Notes under the pieces: model-generated | The model's input: the letters and a program-made list of their open reading frames with translations, nothing else | The model's database searches: none | What the model was told of the DNA's origin: nothing | Translations under genes and position numbers: made by a program | Shown: positions 19,015 through 31,204 of the stretch, piece after piece | Position numbering within the stretch: position 1 is the stretch's first letter | How the letters are laid out: each line of letters opens with the position of its first letter | DNA from: Phyto melanocephala | Taxonomy: Eukaryota > Arthropoda > Insecta > Diptera > Rhinophoridae | Reading direction: 5' to 3' | DNA: 64,000 nucleotides | Assembly (NCBI GenBank): GCA_941918925.1 | Contig: OW799234.1 | Coordinates: 85,138,497 to 85,202,496, forward strand

Positions 19015-22000
19015 CAGCGTTGTCACTATTGATCTTTTCCGACCAATATGGTCAGACATTAATGGTGTTGGTCGGATGGTCGGCTAAACGTTATTTTGAT
19101 CTGTTTAAGAAAATTTATTCATTTTAAGCCATTTGAAATACTGGTCGCTATTAAAATTTTCACTTTTTGGCAATACTATTTTCTTCTCAGCAACGAAAAA
19201 CAATCAAAAGCAAATGTCAAACGTGTGTAAAAGACTATAAAAAATACTACGAGCCCATTTGTACGGTGGTGCTACTTCTACACAAAATGCATAACAGCAG
19301 GAACAAGTAAGGCTGACTTCCAATTGCTTTGTGTTTGAACAAAACATCATATTTCATAACGCCGCAGTACAATAATTATACAATGTATACCATTTCAAAA
19401 CGCAGCAAACAATGCATCAATTTTATAGTTGATGCATTGTTTCGGAGCTTTGCATATGTATGTGATTTAAATACAGTAGCAATACTGTATACAGACTTTG
19501 TATACGAACGTTTTGGAAGTCAGCCTAACAGTGCTATATTCGGCCGTGCCGCATCTTATATACCCTTCACAACGTGTAGTCATGCAATAACAATTGTTTG
19601 TATCACCATTCATCTCATATAAAATACGTACATACATGTAAAAAACATACATATGGTCGTGGGTTCTTGCTCATATCTCAGTTGTTTATGTACCGATGTT
19701 TCTGATTTTCAATACCGATCTACTCCCGAATATTTCTGATATTTTAATACCTCACCCGGGTCCAAGCAATGTCGGGGGGCTTCAAAAAGTTGATTTCAAC
19801 ATACACACGGACAGACTGACAGGGCTTAATCGACTCCCCTATTCATTAGCTTTCAGAAAATATATACTTTATGGGGTCGGAAATAAAAATTGTAGAAATT
19901 TCACACGGAATGACAAACCTATATATACCCTTTTTCACTGTGTGAAGGGTATAAAAACATACCATTGTAAAATTATAATTGAGTTTACGCATATGTTTCT
20001 AAAAAAAAAATTACAAAAAAAAAATAAAACAAGAGCGCTATATTCGGCCCTGCCGAATCTTATATACCCTTCACAACGTGTAGTCATGCAATAAAAGTAG
20101 TTTGTATCACCATTCATCCCATATGAAATACATATATAAAAACATCCCATTGTAAAATTATAAATTTACGTATGTATGTATGTTAAAAAACAAAATAAAA
20201 AAAAAATAAAAAATTTAAAAAAAATAATTAAAATATATATAAGAAATATAAAACAAAAAAAAATTAAAAAAAATAATATAAATATATTAAATAAAAAATA
20301 AAAAAAAATTAAAATAAACAAGTAGGAGTGTTATATTCGGCCGTGCCGAATCTGATAATACCCTTCAACATCATGTAGATAGGTATAATCCCACATCGTA
20401 GCTTAACTTATATTTCATGTTATTCCCCTTTTTTATACCCTTCACCTGTGGTGCACAAGGGTATATATAGCTTTGTCATTCCGTTTGTAATTCCTACAAT
20501 TTTCATTTCCGACCCCATCAAGTATACTTTTTCTGAAAGCTTATGAATAGAGGAATCGATTAAGCCCTGACCGATTATCCGTGTGTTGGTTGAAATCAAC
20601 TTTTAGAAGCAGCTATATGTTCCTCAGATCTGTATATAGTATCAATCTCTTGGAAATATCCAGGAATGAATCGCTATTGAAATTCAGCACAATCGCCCCA
20701 TAACTTTCTAAGATATGAGCAAAAAACCACGACCTCCTCGTTTTTTCACAATTACAACAACAACATACATATATACATACATGTAAAAAACATGCCAAAA
20801 AAAAAGTAAGAGCGCTATATTCGGCCATGCCGAATCTTATATACCCTTCGCAACGTGTAGTCATGCAATAACAGTAGTTTGTATCACCATTCCCCATATG
20901 AAATACGTACATACATATAAAAAAAATATATATAATATAAAACAAAAAAAAATAATAAAAAAAAATTTGAAAAAAATAATAAAAATATAAATAATATATT
21001 AAATAAAAAATAAAAAAATAAAAAAAAAAATTAAAAAAAACAAGTAAGAGCGCTATATTCGGCCGTGCCGAATCTTATATACCCTTCACAACGTGTAGTC
21101 ATGCAATAACAGTAGTTTGTATCACCGTTCCATATGATAAACGACAAACATATAAAAAACATACATATATAAAAACATCCCATTGTAAAATTAACAATTT
21201 GCGTATGTATGTTAAAAAAATAAATAAAAAAAAATTAAAAAAAAAAATTTAAAAAAAAAATTTAAAAAAAAAATTAAAAAAAAAAATAATTAAAATATAT
21301 ATAATAAATATAAAACAAAAATAATAATAAAAAATATTTAAAAAAAATTAAAAAAAATAATAATAATATAAATAATATATTAAATAATATTAATTAATAA
21401 TATATTAATAATATATTAAATAATAAAAAAAAAAACAAGTAAAAGCGCTATATTCGGCCGTGCCGAATCTTATATACCCTTCACAACGTGTAGTCATGCA
21501 ATAACAGTAAATTCACGTATGTATGTTAAAAAAAACAAAAAAAATAAAAAATAAAAAAAAAATTTTAAAAAAAAATTAAAAAAAAAAAAATTATTATATA
21601 CATATATAATATATATAAAACAAAAAAAAAATAAAAAAAAAATTAAAAAAAAAAAAATAAAAAAAAATAATAATAAAAATATATATAATATATTAAATAA
21701 AAAATAAAAAAAAAATAAAAAAAAAATTAAAAAAAAAATTTTAAAAAAATTTAAAAAAAAATTTTTTTGCCTCAGCTGGGATTCGATGCCACGTTTTCTC
21801 TAACCAGTATACACGTTTGTATGTATGTATGTTGTTGTTGTAATGTTGTTTTTATGAAAAGAAAATCGAGGTGGTCGTGGGTTTTTGCTCATATCTCAGT
21901 TGTTTATGTACCGATGTTTCTGATTTTCAATACCGATCTACTCCCGAATATTTCTGATATTTTAATACCTTACCCGGGTCCAACCTATGTCGGGGGGCTT

Positions 22001-23824
22001 CAAAAAGTTGATTTCAACATACACACGGACAGACGGTCAGGGCTTAATCGACTCCTCTATTCATAAGCTTTCAGAAAATATATACTTTATGGGGTCGGAA
22101 ATGAAAATTGTAGAAATTTCACACGGAATGACAAACCTATATATACCCTTTTTCACTGTGTGAAGGGTATAAAAAAATATAAAAAAAATTTTTTTTGGCT
22201 CAGCTGGGATTCGATGCCACGTTTTCTCTAACCAGTATACACGTTTGTATGCATGTATGTTGTTGTTGCAATGTTGTTTTTGTGGAAAAAAAATCGAGGT
22301 GGTCGTGGGTTTTTGCTCATATCTCAGTTGTTTATGTACCGATGTTTCTGATTTTCAATACCGATCTACTCCCGAATATTTCTGATATTTTAATACCTCA
22401 CCCGAGTCCAAGCAATGTCGGGGGGCTTCAAAAAGTTGATTTCAACATACACACGGACAGACGGACAGACTGACAGCTTAATCGACTCCCCTATTCATAA
22501 GCTTTCAGAAAATATATACTTTATGGGGTCGGAAATGAAAATTGTAGAAATTTCACACGGAATGACAAACCTATATATACCCTTTTTCACTGTGTGAAGG
22601 GTATAAAAATATAAAAAAAAAAATAAAAATTTTTTTTTGGCTCAGCTGGGATTCGATGCCACGTTTTCTCTAACCAGTATACACGTTTGTATGTATGTAT
22701 GTTGTTGTTGTAATGTTGTTTTTGTTAAAAAATATCGAGTTGGTCGTGGGTTTTTGCTCATATCTCAGTTGTTTATGAACCGATGTTTCTGATTTTCAAA
22801 AAAATATATTAAAAATAAAAAAAAATAATAAAAAAAAAATTACAAAAAAAAATTGAAAAAAAAAATTTTTTTAAATTCATCCATTCCCGAATATTTCCAA
22901 AAGATTGATACCATATACAGATCTGTGGAACATATAGTTGCTTCTAAAAGTTGATTTCAACCAACACACGGACAGACGGTCAGGGCTTAATCGACTCCTC
23001 TATTCATAAGCTTTCAGAAAATATATACTTTATGGGGTCGGAAATGAAAATTGTAGAAATTACAAACGGAATGACAAAGCTATATATACCATTGTGCACC
23101 ACAGGTGAAGGGTATAAAAAAATTTTTTTGGCTCAGCTGGGATTTGATGCCACGTTAATTCTAACCAGTGTATATGTATGTTGTTGTTGAAATTGTGAAA
23201 AAAACGAGGTGGTCGTGGTTTTTTGCTCATATCTCAGAAAGTTATGGGGCAATTGTGCTGAATTTCAACAGCGATTCATTCCCGGATATTTCCAAGAGAT
23301 TGATACCATACACAGATCTGGGGAACATATAGTTGCTTTTTAAATTTGATTTCAACCAACACACGGACAGACGGTCAGGGCTTAATCGACTCCTCTATTC
23401 ATAAGCTTTCAGAAAATATATACTTTATGGGGTCGGAAATGAAAATTGTAGAAATTACAAACGGAATGACAAAGCTATATACTTATACCCTTGTGCACCA
23501 CAGGTGAAGGGTATAAAAATAAAAGGAAGTTTGTAGTTGTTTTCTTGCATTGGCTGTGTATGCCATCATAATTGTAAAAGTTAATGTGTGTTAACTCGGA
23601 GTAAGCAAAGCAATTGAAACGGCTTTTTATTCATCTCGTAACAAAACGAAAACATAAAAGTTAAGTTTTAAAACTTAATTTAAATTTTATTTAAAAAATA
23701 CATAGGTACGTAGTATGCATATATTTGTTATTTAATATTTAAAAAAAATGGTCGGTTTAAATGGATTTTGGTCGAGTTTATAGGGAATTTTGGTCGGATA
23801 GATAATTTTTAAGTGGTAACGCTG
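19015..23824. mobile_element. hAT-like DNA transposon with 8-bp target duplication
   Basis: Ends CAGCGTTGTCACTATT (left) and AAGTGGTAACGCTG (right) form a 13-14-bp inverted repeat with two mismatches, typical in length and CAG start for hAT. They are flanked by an exact 8-bp direct repeat GTCCATAT (19007-19014 and 23825-23832), the hallmark target duplication. The unique interior is 19029-19525 and 23518-23810 and includes repeated GACCA/TGGTCGG subterminal motifs near both ends. I find no transposase frame, so this looks non-autonomous. The 4-kb middle is an array of HINE-B repeats. Confidence 0.82.
19526..23517 (-). repeat. Nested and tandem array of HINE-B repeats
   Basis: Stem-loop ends in reverse orientation (..GCGCTATATTCGGCC..GCCGAAT) occur near 19526, 20029, 20320, 20806, 21041 and 21436, each followed by ATACCCTTCACAACG and an A-rich tract. 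Head modules starting GGCTCAGCTGGGATTCGATG recur at about 21771, 22197, 22639 and 23130 (spacing 426, 442 and 491 bp), most ending CACTGTGTGAAGGGTATAAAA. One copy (20433-20800) is in the plus orientation. Many units share near-identical sequence, for example ATACTTTATGGGGTCGG. Open frames here are shadows of the repeat. Confidence 0.8.
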
Positions 23825-23944
23825 GTCCATATTAACAACTTCTATATTACAAATCTTAAACTCTCTTTAGAAATAACTTTCGTCTCCAACACACTCAAGA
23901 ATTACCATACTTTTTACTTATAGTGTGTGCAGATGTCTTTTTGT

Positions 23945-24460
23945 TTTTATACCCGATTGCAGTCGTGATTCAGCTCTGGTCGGGTCAAGAGCTCGCGCGT
24001 TTTTGCCATTATCGTTTAATGGCAATCAGGTTGTCCCTTTTTATCTGACTTCGAGAGATTTGCGTCTCATTCCCGCTTGGTTAACTGTGTGGCGTCGCGT
24101 AACTGTGCTTTGGGTTCAGTTTCCAGACTATTCTACAGTTAACCGCGTGCTTTATTTTAATTGGAGGAGTCGAAATAAACTCAATTTACTTGTGACTGGA
24201 GGAGTACCATAAAAACTCATTTTACATGTGACTGGAGGAGTTCCATAAAATTCAGCAGTAATTATTATTCAGATGTCTCCGACTTCCTATACAATGGTAT
24301 AGGTCGACCTGCGGTACCTGAACCAACGTTTTTTAACTGGAGGAGAACCATTAAACTCAATTATTATTTATTGTTCGAGGGTCTCCGACTTCCTATATAG
24401 AGGTATAGGTCGTTCCACGGAGAAGGAACCAAGTGTATACCCTGGCTTTTTGGTTATGTA
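23945..24460 (-). repeat. Family C dispersed repeat, copy 3 (inverted)
   Basis: The best-preserved family C copy. It begins TTTTTATACCCGATTGCAG and runs through GGTCAAGAGCTCGCGCG, tandem GGAGGAGTACCATAAAAACT units and two CGACTTCCTATA blocks, to ATACCCTGGC near 24440. It is inverted relative to copy 2, the pair flanking the hAT insertion. Confidence 0.75.
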
Positions 24461-25794
24461 CCTCTGCCATTAAATTTTAAAAACAAAAAAAATATATACC
24501 CGATTGAGCAATTTTTGGCTGTTGCCTATAATCAACTTTTAACAAGGCTTGGCTGGCAGAATTTAATACACTAATTTCATTGAGGGCGCTACTACAAAAT
24601 GACGTACAATATATTGTCTAATCAAGTATTTAAAAATATACGACTTTAAAGCCGCTCAATACTGGTATCAAATAAAAGGGCTTGACAAGTTTACAATCCA
24701 ATATGGCTTCCAAACCAAAATGGCCGAAATTTGTTTAACCTTATGTAAAAATTCCAAATCTAAAATGGCTTCGGAATAAAGCAAAATATGCTAGGGCAAG
24801 GCTATTGTACCTCAGTACATGATGATAAAGGGTATATAAGTAGTATGTATTTCTGTGCCGAATTTAAATTTCTAACTTGCAGACATTAAAGTTATATATA
24901 CTGTTAATGTGTAAAAAAATTATTTTATTAATTAAATTTTAAATGCTGATTTTATTAAATTTCTTCGTAATTTTGAATGAAAAATTAATAGAATAAAAAA
25001 TTAATAAAACAAAAAATTTAAAATATCTGGGAATAAGATTTTTAAACCTCCAAAATCTGTTAATACAACGTTGCAACCAAGTTTCAAGTGCTTGTGTTAA
25101 AGAATTCAAGTCGTCCTGGTGTTAGTCCCTGCACAAAAGTAACAAAATATTTCCTTGGCAAAAGTGCCAAATCTGTTTATCAAAACACAAAGAATTTCAA
25201 ATTATGTTAAACTCAACAAAATAATAAATATAATTTCTGTTATAGTAAAAACTTAACGTTAATTAAAATTTTGATTTCGCAAAACAGCTAACAGTGTGAC
25301 TATGTTACAAATTTTACTTAAAAAAACTTAAAAATTTACAAAAAAAACACATATAAAAACAATTTTTGTAGTTTAATTTTTTTATTTACATATTTTATTA
25401 AATGCTTTAAAACAAAAATAAAACAATTATTTTAGTAAAAACTTACTTTATTTTCTAAAGAAGTCCTAAAGTAAATTCTTAAATTCAATATGGTCACATT
25501 GTACCAATTTGTTCGTCGTTCAGCGGCGTAGATTCGCCGCGTATAGCGAGTTTCGACCGATGCCATAGTTGTTTGCAGTCTGGTATGTTTTTTTTTTTTT
25601 TGAAGACGAGTATTCGTGGCAAAAAATTCGTCGTTCGTCCCATCTGTGCTCCTGGCATTGTTGCGGCTATATTGCCAAGTGACCGGTGAAGACCAAAAAT
25701 TATAAAAACTAAATTACGCATTCCGAATTTAAAAAATATTTCATTCTGAGCATGTACGTCACATTAGCCTCGCACCACAGAATATACCTCTCGC
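24461..25794. other. Intergenic spacer, no gene recognised
   Basis: AT-rich, with short runs resembling TE debris. The minus-strand frame at 25494-25721 (frequent Arg/Lys, overlapping a T run) has no recognisable motif and I do not call it a gene. Confidence 0.35.
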
Positions 25795-26940
25795 TTAACC
25801 CTTAAATCCATATTGTTGTAATTCTGCAACATACCATTAAACTCACCTCAAAATGGTATTGATTCGCTCACTACACATTGTTGTGTAGTAAAAGTGTTGT
25901 ACTTGGTGTAGTTTATGCTTTGGCAGCACTTTTTTATGTTTTGCAATCTTTTTGATTGTGAACTTTACGTGGACAAAGTAACGGTTATAAAATTCTTTTA
26001 GCAGGTGCATTTTGTGTTTTAGTGAGAAGTATAATTTCGTGATTTTCAAAAGTAAGTGTTAACAAAAATTGATTTTATATAGAATAACATGTATTTTCAA
26101 AGAAACTTACTTGGTCGTAAGCGAAAATATTGTTTTTTTTTTTTTCATTTAATTTTACCTATTTTAGAATGTTGTAAAACTGCAACACTATGCATTTAGT
26201 TGTTAGTGTAGGATGTTGTAAAATTGCAACACTATGCATTTAGTTAGTTGTGTAGTAGTAGTTGAACCAGTTTTTTTGCCAGTGGGAAATGTTGTCATCC
26301 GGCCAGCCAGAGATATATCTAGGCATCTAAACCACATACTATACTTCGATAATATCTGCACCTCTGTGCCGCTTGTAACTCATCTTGCACATCAATTAAT
26401 TTATAGCCTAGGTACAGTTCAGCCCAACAGATTAGTAAACTGCAAACTACCAGACAAAAATAAACTAATGAAACGATGTATTCCTCGTAGGTTCTATGAC
26501 GAACAAATGACATCTTTTCAAGGTGTTGATCTGACAGCAGTTACTTGGAAGGATAATAAAATTGTCACTTGCCTGTCATCATATGTTGGAGCAGAGCCTA
26601 CATCGCAAATAGAAAGGTTTGACAAAGTGAACAAAAAGATTATTGCTATAACTTGTCCGAAAATTATAAAAGACTATAATGCTCATATGGGCGTGGTCGA
26701 CCTTATGGACAGTTTTTTTTTTAGCAGATATTGTATTAAAATGAGAAGCCAGAAGTAGTATATGCGAATATTTTACCACTTGTTAGACATGACAATTATT
26801 AATTCTTGGCTTGTATATAAAGATTTGAAAAATAAAACTGAGAATTCACCCACATTAAATTTATTGAAATACAGATTATGTAAATGCATAGTGTTTCAGA
26901 TGTGCAACATACGATTTTTTAATAAATTTTATTATAATAT
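25795..26940 (+). mobile_element. piggyBac-like element remnant
   Basis: TTAA at 25795-25798 is followed by CCCTTAAATCCAT, which resembles a piggyBac end (TTAA target, CCC start). Internal GTTGTAA..TGCAACA motifs recur at 25813, 26170 and 26215. The transposase pseudogene at 26234-26940 follows. A matching right terminus was not found; the fold-back repeat begins where it would be expected. Confidence 0.6.
26234..26940 (+). pseudogene. piggyBac transposase fragment, broken
   Basis: The frame 26234-26758 matches the C-terminal two-thirds of piggyBac/PGBD transposases. Family landmarks in order are ILYFDNICTS (catalytic Asp in YFDN), LGTVQPNRL, VTWKDNKIV, CPKIIKDYNAHMG and the second catalytic region MGVVDLMDS. 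An in-frame TAG at 26756-26758 follows RSQK where the family usually has Trp (KW). The same frame then continues recognisably (YHLLDMTIINSW) to about 26940. The N-terminal part including a start is missing. With a stop and a truncated 5' end it cannot make a full enzyme. Confidence 0.8.
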
Positions 26941-26943
26941 ATA

Positions 26944-27252
26944 ATAGTTTTTTAAGCTTAAGGTCTTTTCAATAATAAAAATTTTTTTGGTTTTATTTTA
27001 TATTATTTGATCAATATTTCGCTACCTCTTTGTGTAGCATCATCATATTATTTTCAATCTGTTAATCAAACTATAAATTTATAAAATAACAAATATCAAG
27101 ACACTAAACCAACAAAAAACAAATATATAGATAATAAAAAACTCGTATCCTGATGATGCTACACAAAAAGGTAGCGAAATATTGATCAAATAATATAAAA
27201 TAAAACCAAAAAAATTTTTATTATTGAAAAGACCTTAAGCTTAAAAAACTAT
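26944..27252. repeat. Fold-back repeat: 102-bp arms, one mismatch
   Basis: Arms 26944-27045 and 27151-27252 are reverse complements with a single mismatch (C27028 against A27168), separated by a 105-bp unique loop. Transcription would give a 102-bp RNA hairpin. The left arm starts just after the piggyBac pseudogene. Confidence 0.95.
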
Positions 27253-27364
27253 AATATATTATTATAAAAAGGTCAAAGAAACTAATAAATTTTATTATAA
27301 AAATTAAAAAAAAAAAAATTTTTTATTTTTATATGCATTAGGAAGTAAATTCTATACTATATAT

Positions 27365-27665
27365 TTATACCCTTCACACAGTGAAAAAGGGTATATATAG
27401 ATTTGTCATTCCGTGTGAAATTTCTACAATTTTAATTTTCGACCCCATAAAGTATATATTTTCTGAAAGCTTATGAATAAGGAGTCGATTAAGCTCTGTC
27501 AGTCTTTCCGTCTGTCCGTGTGTATGTTGAAGTCAACTTTTTGAAGCCCCCCAAAATCGCTTGGACCCAGGTGAGGTACTAAAATATCAGAAATATCGGT
27601 ACATAAACAACTGAGATATGAGCAAAAACCCACGACCACCTCGATTTTTTTTTATCACAAAAACA
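27365..27665 (+). mobile_element. HINE-B head module
   Basis: TTTATACCCTTCACACAGTG, ACCCCATAAAGTATATAT, AAGCTTATGAATAAGGAGTCG, CCGTCTGTCCGTGTGTATG and GAGATATGAGCAAAAACCC match the head module of this family. The A/T tract and stem-loop end are absent. Confidence 0.75.
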
Positions 27666-27814
27666 AATTTATAATTATAGCTATTTATTAATAAATTTTT
27701 TATTGACTTATACAATTTTTACTTATATCAATCACTTGTTTGCTGATGTGACGTCACTCACAAAAGAATTACAACAAGCAAGCGAAATGCGTAATCAAAT
27801 TAAGTGTTCTTTTT

Positions 27815-29796
27815 TATATCTGCCACCAAAAAATGGTTGGGGTATATTCATTTTGTCATTCCCTTTGTAACACATCGAAATATCCATTTCAGACCCCATA
27901 AAGTATATATATTCTGAATCAGGGTTTGATGTTATGATGATCTAGCTATGTCCATCCGTCTGTTGAAAGCACGATAGAGGTCGCACCGAAAAAGCTAGGG
28001 GGCTTAAATTTTGACAGAATCTTTCTTATACACAAAGTTTGTTGGGCTAAATCGGAATATTAGGAAGAAAGTTATAGCTCGTAATGCAAGAGTGGGTCGA
28101 AAAAACCGTGTCCTTTTAATGTCGAATAAAATGGAATTGTATCCAAACGCATTAACGTAGAGTCATGAAAGTTTGAATATATATTTCTTGAGTAAAAACA
28201 ATATTTTTCCCCGAAAATTGCTTAAATCTATGGATTAGGAAAGGAGTTATAGATCAAAATGTACGCAAATTTATACCGCACAGTGTATTTTTCGGTATAT
28301 TTGAAATTTAAAACCTAATTAAACTGACAAAATTAGAAGTACGATTCTGAAATTTTGCAAGAATTGCTTTTTGGTTTAACGCTTTGTTATAACAGAAAAT
28401 AAATGTGACACGCCTACTTTTACGCCCACCTCTCATATAACGATTTATTTAAAATTCATATAATTTCTCTATGAATAAAGATTTTGGAATAATAAAGGAC
28501 TATATTGAAATATCTAAGTTGTACTCATTAGCAGAAACAACTTTGATACGCCTACTATAACGCCCACTTTTTACGTTATCTACTGTTAATTAAATTTATG
28601 AGCTCATAAAAATTACAAAATTAGAGGTATGATAATGAAATTTGCTAAATATATTCTTCTAGTCAATATCATTGAAAATTTAGGAGACACGCCCTCAAAT
28701 TCATATAATTTTTCTATGAATAAAGATTTTGGAAGAATAAAGGGCTAAATTGAAATATCTAAGTTTTATTTATTAGCAGAAACTACATTGACCGCCCACT
28801 TTCATTGAAAGACTAAATTTACTAGCATTTAGAAGTTACACAAAGAAAGTGATACATATTTTAGTATAAAGAGATTATTCTATAGCGATTACTGTTAAAA
28901 TCAAAAAAAGACATTTTGTGCTATAAATAGGGGGTTTCCCGGGAATTAGAATTATTTAATCTTCCCGATTTCCCGGGATTATTTTTCAAGATCCCGGAAA
29001 ATGAAAAAGGTGGCTATGATTCGAAAGCAGATGTTTACATTGTAACATTTCTTTTTCATACAAATTTGTTCTTTAAGGTTTTTTTAACTTTACATTTAAA
29101 AATATTTTCACAAATAATTTGATATCTTTTTGAGATAATGTGTTCAAAAATTAAAAAAAAATCAACCCACGTTACCAATACTTCAAAATTTCTATAAAGA
29201 AAGATTTAAAATTTTTTGAGGGAAGTGGTTATAAAACTCAAAATATTGTACATATATTTGGTAAATGCACTTTTAACTATTCGTCCAACATCAATATATA
29301 ATGAACGAGTATTTTCTATAACAGGGCAATTTGTTAATAAAATCAGAAATAGACTTTCTGACCAGTCAATAAACGCTTTGAGCATATTAAGTCGTTAAAA
29401 ACGTTTACGTTAAATTTTTTTAATTATACATTGTAATAACATGTTTTGAAATTGAATTCTAATGATTTTATTTTTGATCTCATAGCTGAATTACCTGTAT
29501 TTTTGTTTTTTGTTCTCATATTTGATCTCGTTTCTACAGAATAATATTAAAAAAAAAAAATTTACTCAATTTATATTTTAAATTTAAGTTTCTTTATTAA
29601 TTTTTATAGTTTTGAAGCATTTCTTTTACATTATAAACTATTTTATGCTTTTTAATAAAAAGTTTTTTATTAATTAAAAACAAATGTACTTTTTATTTGT
29701 TTTGCGGCAGTATCCCGGGAAATTAAAAAATAAATCTCGGTAAATTGGTGGTGGGTATAAAAGATTCGGCACAGCCGAATATAGTGCTCTTACTTG
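27815..29796 (+). mobile_element. HINE-A element with hAT fragment inserted
   Basis: The head (CTGCCACCAAAAAATGGTTGGGGTAT), internal blocks (GACCCCATAAAGTATATAT, GATCTAGCTATGTCC, ACACGCCTACTTTTACGCCC) and the full tail (GGTGGTGGGTATAAAAG, ATTCGGCACAGCCGAAT, TCTTACTTG) are present. The insertion at 28926-29745 separates the last 50 bp from the rest. Confidence 0.78.
28926..29745 (+). mobile_element. hAT transposon remnant
   Basis: Both edges are rich in CCCGGGA motifs (TTTCCCGGGAATTAG left; TATCCCGGGAAATTAA right), a pattern known from several insect hAT families. The frame 29216-29398 encodes RPTSIYNERVFSITGQ and RNRLSDQSINALSIL, which is the hAT C-terminal dimerisation motif. The rest of the transposase is gone. 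Exact termini and target duplication are unclear (TAAA borders both sides). Confidence 0.7.
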
Positions 29797-31204
29797 TTAA
29801 TATAATAATTTGCAACATATTTATATACATATTTTGTTGAATTAAATTCAATTTTATTAATATTATATTTACACAAAAAAAGTGTCAACAATTAATTACT
29901 CAAATATGGTAAGAAGGTTAACAAGTTCAATCATATAATTTTCTTCACATACCACTTCTTTTATTATTTTTCAGATGAACCAATTTTAATCAAAACATCG
30001 TCTGATAAATTGATGTTATAGCTTTCCCTTATACATACGTATAACAGAACATAAAAGTTGTTTGTTAATTTTTGTTCTAAGTTTGCTTTTTATTAATCCC
30101 ATAAGTTTTTTACATTTCAGTTACACTAAAATTCATATCTTCTAAGATACAAGTAATAAGCCTTAATTTGTTTAAAGGTTTTATGTATTAAAAATGTTGA
30201 AATTTTTTTTATATCAAAATATTTTTGGGAAGCCGATATTTTAATTCATTTACAAGCGATTTTAAAAAATGTTAACATATTTTGGTATTTGGATTTGGTA
30301 GCAAATATTCTTCAAATATTTCTTCCTTATCCATCAGCTTTTCCTTTATATATATATTTTATCATTTCATTTAAAAGTGCTAAAATGGCAAGCCTGATTC
30401 TTGTCGCTAAATCAGAGCGTTTCACTAACAATATCCTTCTGACCGAGCACCTTAAACAGTGCACGGATGAAGTAAAACTGATGTGGCTAAGCATACTAAG
30501 TAAACTCTATATTTTATTACATGGCGATCCTGCAAGGATATTGAATAATTTTTTTTAATATCGAATAATGCGACCAATTGCATACAACTGGAACTAGGCA
30601 AAACTTTAATTACTCACATTTTTAGTAGATACAGAAGCAGACATCTCTCTGTGTAAAAATTGTTCTTTTAAGCTGACTGCTTGCAGCAGCAGAGATTTCT
30701 GCCAACGGCTGATGTCACATGTTTTGACAGAAGAAAATAGAGCGCACTCTAATTAAAATTTTGTCAGATGTCTCAACACATGTTTTTTTTACAGAAGTAA
30801 TGTTTTAAAGGTAACATACGACATGTTTGTATTAGCAGTGGATAATTTGACAAATCAGATGTAAGAAACATGCCGTGTATTAGCTCCTTAAGGCAATAAC
30901 AAATTGTAAAATAAATCGGGTCTGTAAGTATGCCCGACAAAGGACAGGAGATACTAACAGAGTATGAATAGAAGTGGGTTAAAGGATTATCGCCACCCTA
31001 TCAAAAATAAACAACTGCTCAGAAAACAAGTATCCATCTTTTGGGGTCACTAGCGCAGCAATGTCCATCTGTCAAGCTCAACTAATACAAAAAAAATTTA
31101 AAAAGAAAAACGTTGAATTAAAATAAAAATCAAACTAATTAAATCATCTATATTTGTTTAAATATAATGATCCATAATCAAAATCCCACACTAAAATCGT
31201 TTTT
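29797..31204. other. Intergenic spacer, mostly unrecognised
   Basis: AT-rich. The plus-strand frame 30289-30558 (89 aa) has no motif I recognise. A possible retroelement protease relic lies near 30628. Otherwise nothing identified. Confidence 0.35.
30600..30760 (+). pseudogene. Possible LTR-retroelement protease relic
   Basis: One frame around 30628 reads LVDTEADISL, close to the retropepsin active-site signature L-V/I-D-T-G-A-D-I-S but with Glu for Gly. It is flanked by short related-looking peptide in the same frame that soon meets stops. The match is short and may be chance; no RT or integrase remnant is nearby. Confidence 0.3.

Noticed and set aside
24461..25794. Minus-strand frame 25494-25721 as a second piggyBac exon
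   Set aside because: No piggyBac motif, wrong strand, and it lies outside the TTAA that appears to mark the element edge.
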